In this document: positions 1-5,050 of the stretch, one piece after another
How the letters are laid out: every line of letters starts with the position of its first letter
Numbering within the stretch: position 1 is the first letter of the stretch
Assembly (NCBI GenBank): GCA_004375675.1
Contig: SOKR01000057.1
Coordinates: 1 to 5,611, forward strand
Direction of reading: 5' to 3'
DNA: 5,611 bases
From: Dehalococcoidia bacterium
GTDB lineage: Bacteria; Chloroflexota; Dehalococcoidia; Dehalococcoidales; BS750m-G39
Made by a program: the position numbers and the translations under genes
Notes under the pieces: generated by a model
What the model was told of the DNA's origin: nothing
The model's database searches: none
Seen by the model: only the letters and a program-made list of their open reading frames with translations

Positions 1-52
1 AGGTAACGTAGTCCTCCGAGCCGCTGAATTGGTTAAAACTATCCTTTTCCAC
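1..52 (-). CDS. Start of a probable MoxR-type AAA ATPase (partial, runs off the left edge)
   Basis: Only the first 17 codons are inside the window, read leftward from a GTG at 52-50. The peptide is VEKDSFNQFSGSEDYVT, with the initiator read as Met. What I see is the pattern F-x-G-S-x-x-Y-V near the N terminus. In MoxR-like ATPases (COG0714) this pattern usually stands just before the helix leading to the Walker A motif, which would lie outside the window. These ATPases act as AAA+ chaperones that help mature metalloenzymes or other complexes, often beside von Willebrand A-domain proteins. A perfect AGGAGG lies 10 bases upstream of the GTG and a TATAAT promoter lies further up, which supports a real start. 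It diverges from the DUF2157-like gene. The existence of a gene here is fairly secure; the family call rests on a short peptide and could be wrong. Confidence 0.6.
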   Translation of the reverse strand, partial: MEKDSFNQFSGSEDYVT

Positions 53-62
53 TACTATTAAG

Positions 63-68
63 CCTCCT
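63..68 (-). promoter_or_regulatory. Ribosome binding site AGGAGG for the minus-strand partial gene
   Basis: The plus strand reads CCTCCT here, giving a perfect AGGAGG on the minus strand. It is 10 bases from the GTG at 52-50, slightly longer than the usual spacing. It is the main reason for preferring the leftward GTG start over the competing rightward reading frame that ends at 61. Confidence 0.7.
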
Positions 69-85
69 GAAAGATATTCACCGCG

Positions 86-102
86 GACAGATTAATTCTG
101 TC
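86..102. repeat. Perfect inverted repeat GACAGA-N5-TCTGTC
   Basis: Six-base arms, 86-91 and 97-102, flank TTAAT. The dyad lies in the predicted 5' leader of the leftward gene, roughly 40-60 bases after its predicted transcription start and about 20 bases before its ribosome binding site. It could be a protein operator or a small RNA hairpin. It has no U-tract, so it is not a standard terminator. No regulator can be named from the sequence. Confidence 0.5.
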
Positions 103-150
103 GCAGCTGAATTTGATGCTTCTTGAGGGGTTTAATTACTCCCAGAATAG

Positions 151-180
151 ATTATACCCGAGAGTGGGCGTGGGAAGCAA
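151..180 (-). promoter_or_regulatory. Sigma70-type promoter for the leftward gene (TTGCTT-18-TATAAT)
   Basis: On the minus strand a perfect -10 hexamer TATAAT (156-151) follows TTGCTT (180-175) with an 18-base spacer. Transcription would start near 144, leaving a leader of about 90 bases that contains the GACAGA/TCTGTC dyad and the AGGAGG site. The -35 matches the consensus at its first three bases and is otherwise weak. Confidence 0.55.
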
Positions 181-217
181 ACGGAGGGCGGAGGTTGGCA
201 AAGGATGAAGGACTGTC

Positions 218-246
218 TTGACTTAACCGCCACTGGGTGCTAGTAT
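218..246 (+). promoter_or_regulatory. Extended -10 promoter of the DUF2157-like gene (TTGACT-17-TAGTAT)
   Basis: TTGACT (218-223) and TAGTAT (241-246) are separated by exactly 17 bases, and TGC at 238-240 supplies the TGn of an extended -10 element. The predicted start of transcription, about 252-254, is only four to six bases before the ATG at 258. The message should therefore be nearly leaderless, which also explains why no Shine-Dalgarno sequence is seen before that ATG. Confidence 0.65.
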
Positions 247-257
247 CTCGCCATAGC

Positions 258-1235
258 ATGGCTAAGAAGAATTTCACGGTCGAAGACCTTAAACGCTGGC
301 AGCAACGGGGACTTCTATCCGATGACCAGCTAAAAGCTATCCTGGCTGTAGAAGGCCTGGAAGCTGAGCCCGAGGCGCCCGGGGCGAAAGAAAAGAAAGC
401 CGGTCTGAACTTGGTCACCGTAGCCTATTATTTCGGAGGCTTGCTGGCTTTCTTCTCCCTTACCTTTTTCGTGGGCATGAACTGGGAAGAGCTCACCGAT
501 GAGTCACGTCTGGTCGTAGCCCTCTTGGCCCTGCTCATCATTGGCGCTCTGGGAGTCTGGCTTCGTTTCCGTCAGGGCTATCCCACGGCCGGTGGGCTCC
601 TCCTGTTCGTGGCCACAGCCATACTGCCCCTCTTCGTCTATACGGTACAGCAACAGCTCGGCTTTGTCTTTGATGAAGTAGCCGCCCTCTACGTGATCCT
701 GATAGGTCTGGCCGGGGCCCTGGCGGCGCTGATTTTCACCCGCTTCTTCCTGATATCCCTGCTTGTGGCCGGCTTTATCCACGCCGCTGTTCTGGATATC
801 GCCTTCATAGGCGGGTTGGGTGGGGATTGGCCCCTTATATTAACCGCCGCTGTTTGTGGAGGGTTTATCCTGCTCGGTATCACCTTAACGCGCCGGGGAA
901 GAAAGTTCTACGCCTTTTGGTTCAAGCTATACGGGCTGGTGGGCCTTTACATAGCCTTCACCTCTCTTTTTGTGCAGAGTGAGGGCATATTACTCGGGCT
1001 GCTGTTCCTCCTGGTGTATCTCATAATGGTAGGTTTTAGCCTGCGCTTCCGCGAGGTTATCTATCTGATATTTGGCGCCATCGGGGTCTATACCTATATT
1101 GTCCGCCTTTCCTTTGACACCTTCCAGGGGACGGTATACTTCCCGCTACTGCTGGGGGGCATTGGGATCAGCATTATTGTACTGGCTGTTCTCTATCAGC
1201 GGTATGGTACTCGCCTGTTCCGCCGCCGCTCGTAG
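258..1235 (+). CDS. DUF2157-like polytopic membrane protein
   Basis: This 325-residue protein has a soluble N-terminal segment (about residues 1-48) with the helical pattern FTVEDLKRWQQRGLLSDDQL, followed by a charged linker and about ten hydrophobic helices (near 51-76, 84-103, 112-134, 140-161, 163-185, 191-211, 222-240, 242-262, 266-284 and 293-314). It ends in RLFRRRS. A short 'W-x-x-x-G-L-I/L-S-x-x-Q' helix-turn-helix-like head followed by many membrane spans is typical of DUF2157 proteins, whose function is unknown. A GTG at 237 would add seven residues, but it falls between the -35 and -10 elements of the promoter, so I chose the ATG at 258. There is no Shine-Dalgarno sequence. The gene is divergent from a probable MoxR-type ATPase and appears to be transcribed alone. 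The membrane character is certain; the family name is moderately sure. Confidence 0.8.
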   Translation: MAKKNFTVEDLKRWQQRGLLSDDQLKAILAVEGLEAEPEAPGAKEKKAGLNLVTVAYYFGGLLAFFSLTFFVGMNWEELTDESRLVVALLALLIIGALGVWLRFRQGYPTAGGLLLFVATAILPLFVYTVQQQLGFVFDEVAALYVILIGLAGALAALIFTRFFLISLLVAGFIHAAVLDIAFIGGLGGDWPLILTAAVCGGFILLGITLTRRGRKFYAFWFKLYGLVGLYIAFTSLFVQSEGILLGLLFLLVYLIMVGFSLRFREVIYLIFGAIGVYTYIVRLSFDTFQGTVYFPLLLGGIGISIIVLAVLYQRYGTRLFRRRS

Positions 1236-1297
1236 AGCTTGGAAAACCCACGCCCCATATTGGGAAGGTTAGGCGCCAACCGCTTTTAACCCCACCC

Positions 1298-1330
1298 CGA
1301 TAGGCTCGGCTGTATCCCCTATCGCCTTTT
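1298..1330 (+). terminator. Possible weak terminator hairpin after the DUF2157-like gene
   Basis: CGATAGG (1298-1304) and CCTATCG (1318-1324) form a perfect 7-base-pair stem with a 13-base loop, followed by CCTTTT. It lies about 60 bases after the stop codon. The loop is long and the T run short, so termination would be inefficient if it happens here at all. Confidence 0.3.
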
Positions 1331-1380
1331 CCCCATCTGGATAAGCAAACGACCCCCAAACACAATTTCACGCCTAAAAT

Positions 1381-1410
1381 TTGAATAGTTAACGGGGAAT
1401 AAAGTAAAAT
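1381..1410 (+). promoter_or_regulatory. Promoter of the surface-protein gene (TTGAAT-18-TAAAAT)
   Basis: TTGAAT at 1381-1386 and TAAAAT at 1405-1410 are 18 bases apart inside a markedly A+T-rich stretch that contrasts with the G+C-rich surroundings. The predicted start near 1417 leaves a leader of about 15 bases holding just the ribosome binding site. Confidence 0.55.
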
Positions 1411-1418
1411 ATAACTAT

Positions 1419-1424
1419 AAGGAG
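1419..1424 (+). promoter_or_regulatory. Strong ribosome binding site AAGGAG
   Basis: AAGGAG stands 7 bases before the ATG at 1432 and fixes that start. It contrasts with the nearly leaderless gene just upstream, which has no such site. Confidence 0.8.
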
Positions 1425-1431
1425 AACATAT

Positions 1432-2610
1432 ATGAAGACAAAACTGTTTAGAATCACCTTACCCTGGCTAGTGCTGGCAGTGCTGCTGCCCGTGCTGGCG
1501 TTATTATTCACGGCGGGCCCGGTCGGAGCCGCCGGCTGCTGTGGGAGCGGTGGCACACCCCCCCCCACCGCTATTGTCCGTGTGTATGTCAACCCCGGCG
1601 GCGGTGGCGATGTCGAGGTAGAAGGACGGCTGCCCGCCTCCTACCCCTACGTCCGTATGGTGGAGGAAGGCGACCGCCTCTCTCTTGAAGCGACACCGGC
1701 AGATGACTATTACTTCGTCGGCTGGAGCGGAGACCTGACCGGCAACGAAAACCCGACAGAGGTAACTATAGGCGCCGAAACCAACATCACCGCCCAATTT
1801 TTCCCCGAAGAGATTGTCTCCGAAGATAATGTGCTGCAAATCGTTCTCCCGGTGGGCACCGTTATCCAGGATAGGGACGGCGCCCCGCTCTTCGGTATAG
1901 AGCTGACTATCGCCGATACGCCCCCGCCCCCACCCCCCGAGGCTGATATCATCGGGCTGCTCTACGAGCTGGGACCCCACGGGGCAACCTTCAACCGGCC
2001 GGTCACCCTGAACTTCAGCTTTGACCCCGACGAAATCCCCCCCGGGGTAGCCGAAGCCGACCTAGTCATGGGCTACTACGACGATGAAGCCGCCCAATGG
2101 CTGGTTTTGCCGTCGGCGGTCGATATAGCCAGTCATACCATTTCAACCCGGGTCGACCACCTCAGTACCTTCGCCGTCATTGCCCCCATACCCCCGCCGC
2201 TGCCCGCCGCTTTTACCACCAGCGCGTTGACCATCTCGCCGCTTGAGACTGATATCGGTGAGACGGTAACGATAAGCGCCCTGGTGACCAACACGGGCGA
2301 ACTGGAAGGCAGCTACAGCCTGACCCTGGCTATAAACGGGACGGTAGCCGAGACCAGGGAAATAACCCTGGCTGGCGGCAGCCAAACGGTAGTCTTTAGC
2401 ACGGTCGGGGACGAAGCCGGCACCTACTCGGTGGAGGTTAACGGCCTTGAGGGCTCGTTTGCGGTCGTGAAGTCGTCGCTCTTGCCGATTGTGCTCCCCG
2501 GCGCGGTTATGTGGGCGATATTAGGGCTGGCTCTGGTGGCGCTGGTGCTCGCCGCCGTTATTGCCCCCATTGTCTCGATGCGCCGAAGGTACGACGACTA
2601 TTACTACTAG
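1432..2610 (+). CDS. Secreted, C-terminally membrane-anchored multidomain surface protein
   Basis: The 392-residue product has a signal peptide (KTK then a hydrophobic core at about 10-29, with likely cleavage at the GPVGAAG region, 29-35), followed directly by GCCGSGG and PPP. Residues about 48-124 resemble an InlB B-repeat (YVNPGGGGDVEVEG, then FVGWSGDL and ITAQFF, the usual strand and W-S-G signatures). Residues about 131-250 look like a beta-sandwich of the ZU5 type (FNRPVTLNFSFDP, then STFAVI), interrupted by a six-proline run at 164-169. Residues about 261-347 look CARDB-like (TNTGELEGSYSLTLAINGT). One helix at about 353-382 precedes SMRRRYDDYYY. The protein should face the outside and be tethered by the last helix. 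AAGC at 33-36 also fits a loose lipobox, so lipidation is possible though less likely given the terminal helix. No catalytic motif is visible. A role in adhesion or envelope structure is only inferred. The gene is monocistronic and its stop overlaps that of pyrD. Confidence 0.85.
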   Translation: MKTKLFRITLPWLVLAVLLPVLALLFTAGPVGAAGCCGSGGTPPPTAIVRVYVNPGGGGDVEVEGRLPASYPYVRMVEEGDRLSLEATPADDYYFVGWSGDLTGNENPTEVTIGAETNITAQFFPEEIVSEDNVLQIVLPVGTVIQDRDGAPLFGIELTIADTPPPPPPEADIIGLLYELGPHGATFNRPVTLNFSFDPDEIPPGVAEADLVMGYYDDEAAQWLVLPSAVDIASHTISTRVDHLSTFAVIAPIPPPLPAAFTTSALTISPLETDIGETVTISALVTNTGELEGSYSLTLAINGTVAETREITLAGGSQTVVFSTVGDEAGTYSVEVNGLEGSFAVVKSSLLPIVLPGAVMWAILGLALVALVLAAVIAPIVSMRRRYDDYYY

Positions 2611-3533
2611 CCGCCCCGCCCCGCCCCGATAAGCTCGGCGATGTCCTTGACCCCCTCCTTGGCCATAAACTCCTCTATCCCTTCCAATACTTCGAGGGGG
2701 GCTTTGGGGTTGGTGAAGTTGGCCGTGCCCACCTGGATGGCGCTGGCTCCGGCCATAATGAATTCTAAAGCGTCGCTGGCGCTGGCGATGCCGCCGATGC
2801 CCACCACGGGCACCGACACGGCGCCGGCTGCTTCGTAGACCATGTAGAGGGCGATGGGCTTTATCGCCGGCCCCGATAGACCCCCGCTGACATTACCCAG
2901 CAGCGGTTTGCGCCGCGAAATATCGATGGCTATGCCCTTAAGGGTATTGATCAGGGATATAGCATCGGCGCCGGCTCCAGCCACCGCTTTAGCCACCCCG
3001 ACGATATCGCCCGTGTTGGGGGTCAGCTTGACCATTACCGGCAGCGATGTCGCCGCCCTGACCGCCGCCGTCACCACCGCCGCCGAATCGGGATGAGCGC
3101 CGAACTCGGCACCCCCGGCTTCTATGTTGGGGCAGCCGATGTTGACCTCGATGCCGCTTATGCCGGCTACCCCGTCCAGCTTTTTAGCGAGCTGGGCGTA
3201 TTCCTCGACGCTTTCCCCCACGATGTTGACGATAACCGGCACCCGCCACCCCGCCCAGACGGACGCTTTCTCCTTGATTACGGCTTCGACGCCGATATTC
3301 TGCAAGCCGATGGCGTTGAGCACCCCGCAGGGCGTCTCCGCCAGCCTCGGCTGGGGGTTGCCCTCTCTGGGTTTGAGGGTAGTCCCCTTACAGACGATAG
3401 CTCCCAGCCGCTGAATATCGAAGAGGTGCTCGTTCTCGGTGCCCCAGCCGAAGGTCCCCGAGGCCGTCATCACCGGGTTAGCCAGTAGTAAGCCTTTTTT
3501 ATTTTTTGGCGCCAGTTGTACCGAGAGATTCAT
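2607..3533 (-). CDS. pyrD: Dihydroorotate dehydrogenase, class 1B catalytic subunit
   Basis: PyrD oxidises dihydroorotate to orotate, the fourth step of UMP synthesis, in the cytosol using FMN. The 308 residues match the usual class 1B length. Visible motifs are the N-terminal ANPVMTASGTFG (18-29), the K-G-T-T segment at 49-52, the substrate loop with the class 1 catalytic cysteine in EVNIGCPN (Cys134), VKLTPN (168-173), INTLKG (195-200), GNVSGGLSGPAIKP (213-226), and the FMN phosphate-binding GIGGI (245-249) and GTANF (269-273). A cysteine rather than serine base defines class 1. The NIGCPN and GNVSGGLSGPAIKP forms are of the 1B type, which normally pairs with the iron-sulfur/FAD subunit PyrK to use NAD. 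No pyrK lies in the window. AAGGAG six bases before the ATG fixes the start. It is the last gene of the Fur-headed operon, 13 bases after the preceding gene, which is an unusual setting for a pyrimidine gene. Confidence 0.95.
   Translation of the reverse strand: MNLSVQLAPKNKKGLLLANPVMTASGTFGWGTENEHLFDIQRLGAIVCKGTTLKPREGNPQPRLAETPCGVLNAIGLQNIGVEAVIKEKASVWAGWRVPVIVNIVGESVEEYAQLAKKLDGVAGISGIEVNIGCPNIEAGGAEFGAHPDSAAVVTAAVRAATSLPVMVKLTPNTGDIVGVAKAVAGAGADAISLINTLKGIAIDISRRKPLLGNVSGGLSGPAIKPIALYMVYEAAGAVSVPVVGIGGIASASDALEFIMAGASAIQVGTANFTNPKAPLEVLEGIEEFMAKEGVKDIAELIGAGRGG
2611..2627 (-). other. G-rich tract with quadruplex potential at the convergent gene junction
   Basis: The minus strand reads GGGGCGGGGCGGGGCGG, three runs of four G and one of two, separated by single C. 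It encodes the last residues of PyrD (GAGRGG). It could fold as a two-tier G-quadruplex in the pyrD mRNA or non-template strand. No ordinary hairpin terminator is visible at this junction, so this tract might slow the polymerase; that role is only inferred. Confidence 0.4.
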
Positions 3534-3539
3534 GGCTAG

Positions 3540-3545
3540 CTCCTT
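3540..3545 (-). promoter_or_regulatory. Ribosome binding site AAGGAG for pyrD
   Basis: The minus strand reads AAGGAG six bases before the pyrD ATG. It sits in the 13-base gap right after the upstream TGA, so pyrD can be translated independently within a shared message. Confidence 0.8.
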
Positions 3546-3546
3546 A

Positions 3547-4380
3547 TCACAGGTTCAGCACGGTGCCCGCGTTGTTTAAGAGAAAGCGGTCGCCGAACTC
3601 CTGGACCATTATGACCGATGCCGCCATTCCCGTGCAATGGCAAACCCCCAGCCTCCCCACCCCCAGCTCCTTGAGGGCGGCTATAGTCCGCCAGATCCGT
3701 TCCTCCGAAGAGTTCATCAGGTGGCAGCCGCCGATAACGCTGTCTATCTTTTTCGCCCCGCTTAGCTTCTGGGCGTGGTAGAGGGTGTTGATGATGCCGC
3801 GGTGCGCACAGCCCAGAATAACCACCAGCCCGGCTGGTGTCTTAATGATTAAAGCCTGGTCGTCCCGAAAAATATCGGGCTCGAAATTTCCGTCCTCTTT
3901 TACCACCAGGAAAGGCTCGATATTCTCGAAATCGGTCACTAAGGGAATCTCGCCGCTGGTCATTATCGAGTCGCTTATGGCTACCGGTTCCGAGGTCAGT
4001 TTAAACTTGGCGCCTAAGTCTTCCAGCTCGCCGCGGGAGAAGGGGATGCCGATGTATCTCGCCTCTTCACCCTGGCGGGCGGCGTATTTCGCCTGCCAGA
4101 TATCGGGGTGGGCGATTACCTCAATCTCCCGGCCTATCTCGCTTAAGGTCTGGCGCAGACCCCCGGTATGGTCGAAGTGCCCGTGGCTCAATACGATCTT
4201 GTCAATCTGACTCAGGTCGATGCCCAGCAGCTTGGCGTTGTGGATGGTGGAAACGTTCTGACCCGTGTCGAAGAGGATTTTGGCTTCGTCGCTTTCCACC
4301 AGGATGCTCAAACCCCACTCCCCCAGGAAGCCGTCCATGCCCGCGGTATTTTCGCTTAAGGTGGTGATGCGCAGCCCCAT
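3547..4380 (-). CDS. Metallo-beta-lactamase-fold hydrolase of the COG1237 type
   Basis: The 277-residue product opens with MGLRITTLSENTAG and carries the metal-binding motif SHGHFDHTGG (His66, His68, Asp70, His71), a further histidine in LGCAHRGIINT (His193), GGCHL (His220) and VCHCTG (His248 between Cys247 and Cys249). This order of motifs is that of COG1237 proteins, often named dihydropterin-6-yl-methyl-beta-ribofuranosylaminobenzene phosphate synthase after an archaeal methanopterin homologue. In bacteria without methanopterin that name is unlikely to hold, and the real substrate is unknown. A dinuclear Zn or Fe centre is expected. An in-frame ATG at 4434 would add 18 residues and overlap the previous gene by 44 bases; I prefer the ATG at 4380, where the family's N-terminal strand begins. 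There is no signal peptide, so it is cytosolic. It lies third in the Fur-headed operon, between a membrane protein and pyrD. Confidence 0.88.
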   Translation of the reverse strand: MGLRITTLSENTAGMDGFLGEWGLSILVESDEAKILFDTGQNVSTIHNAKLLGIDLSQIDKIVLSHGHFDHTGGLRQTLSEIGREIEVIAHPDIWQAKYAARQGEEARYIGIPFSRGELEDLGAKFKLTSEPVAISDSIMTSGEIPLVTDFENIEPFLVVKEDGNFEPDIFRDDQALIIKTPAGLVVILGCAHRGIINTLYHAQKLSGAKKIDSVIGGCHLMNSSEERIWRTIAALKELGVGRLGVCHCTGMAASVIMVQEFGDRFLLNNAGTVLNL

Positions 4381-4393
4381 TTCCCCCCCCTCA
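4381..4393 (-). promoter_or_regulatory. Stop codon, G8 tract and start region of the metallo-hydrolase gene
   Basis: On the minus strand the junction reads TGA, eight G, AA, ATG. The G tract together with the stop codon's GA (GAGGGG) is the only possible Shine-Dalgarno sequence for the metallo-hydrolase. Homopolymer tracts of this length can vary by slippage, which here would change only the spacing and not the reading frame of either gene. Confidence 0.5.
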
Positions 4394-5050
4394 GTGGTGG
4401 TGACTAGTATAGGGCATATCCTGCCCGTCGGCAACCTTCCTGATGAACAACAGCGGAAAGACGACGTCGCTCAGGCAGCAGGGAATCCAGACGGCCAGAA
4501 AGAGGAAGACGAAAATCAGGGGCAGCAGGGGCACCCAGGAAGCGGTGCCGAAGGCGGTGAAATAGAAAAGCGAAGCCCAGGTGCTCAGGAGCACGTGCCC
4601 CGTGTGGGGGATTTTAGTGACTTGCTTCCAGTAGCCGATGGCGATGCCGATAGCGGCCGCCGCGTTTATCACTACCCACTTGGGCACACCCAGATAGGGG
4701 AACGCCTCCGTCTCGATAAAGGGCAGGTGGAAGCCGAGGGAAATATTAAAGGCGGTTCCTTCCAGATAGGGAATTACGGCGTCGCTCAAGGTGGCGATGC
4801 CCACCGAGCCCAGGTAGCCGATTAAAACAGCCGCCCAGAGCCGCCCCCGGCTGTAGCGTATATAAATGGCGGTGGTCACCAGGGCGCTGAGGACGACGTG
4901 CAGGGGGTGCAGGGTGTAGAAGATGGCCTCGGAAACAGAGGCGGGGACATCGGTAATGAGGATGACGACCATAATGATAATACCGGTCACCGCCCCAATG
5001 GCCGTGAATGGGGCGTGCGCTTTAAGCTCGTGCAATATTCGTCTAAGCAT
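4391..5050 (-). CDS. Six-helix membrane protein with internal duplication and HHH tail, Fur-linked
   Basis: I do not recognise a named family. The 219-residue protein has about six hydrophobic segments (near 14-33, 48-66, 71-95, 124-140, 149-168 and 172-203). Two halves share the same motif order: HPLHVVLS (48-55) then LSDAVIP (88-94) in the first, HTGHVLLS (149-156) then LSDVVFP (193-199) in the second, each preceded by one helix. Three helices per unit means the halves would sit in opposite orientation in the membrane, the plan of many transporters. His, Ser, Asp and a CC pair (191-192) lie in or beside membrane helices. The linker holds H108, E113 and E115, and the protein ends in TSHHH. 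These features and the overlap of 8 bases with the Fur-type gene suggest metal transport or sensing; this is inference. No Shine-Dalgarno is seen before the ATG, so translation is probably coupled to the regulator gene. Confidence 0.85.
   Translation of the reverse strand: MLRRILHELKAHAPFTAIGAVTGIIIMVVILITDVPASVSEAIFYTLHPLHVVLSALVTTAIYIRYSRGRLWAAVLIGYLGSVGIATLSDAVIPYLEGTAFNISLGFHLPFIETEAFPYLGVPKWVVINAAAAIGIAIGYWKQVTKIPHTGHVLLSTWASLFYFTAFGTASWVPLLPLIFVFLFLAVWIPCCLSDVVFPLLFIRKVADGQDMPYTSHHH

Noticed and set aside
2..61. Rightward open frame from the left edge to a TAA at 59-61, as if the tail of an upstream gene
   Set aside because: The opposite strand has an AGGAGG, a GTG start and a recognisable ATPase-like N terminus over the same bases. 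Both are unlikely to be real, and the leftward gene has far better support.
237..257. GTG start adding seven residues to the DUF2157-like protein
   Set aside because: It lies between the -35 and -10 boxes of a consensus promoter, upstream of the predicted start of transcription.
1253..1263. Small hairpin CCCA-TAT-TGGG just after the DUF2157-like gene
   Set aside because: A four-base stem without a following T run is too weak to be a terminator.
1504..1980. Minus-strand open frame of 158 codons opposite the surface-protein gene
   Set aside because: No ribosome binding site or recognisable domain was seen. The plus-strand frame has a signal peptide, domains and a strong ribosome binding site.
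3093..3488. Plus-strand open frame of 131 codons opposite pyrD
   Set aside because: It is fully contained in a clear pyrD gene and its translation has no family features.
4381..4434. Upstream in-frame ATG at 4434 for the metallo-hydrolase
   Set aside because: It would overlap the membrane-protein gene by 44 bases and add 18 residues before the family's usual N-terminal strand. The ATG at 4380 gives ordinary operon spacing.
4265..4825. Long plus-strand open frame of 186 codons
   Set aside because: It lies opposite the membrane-protein and metallo-hydrolase genes. Its product is hydrophilic and low in complexity, with no domain, as expected from an antisense shadow of G+C-rich genes.
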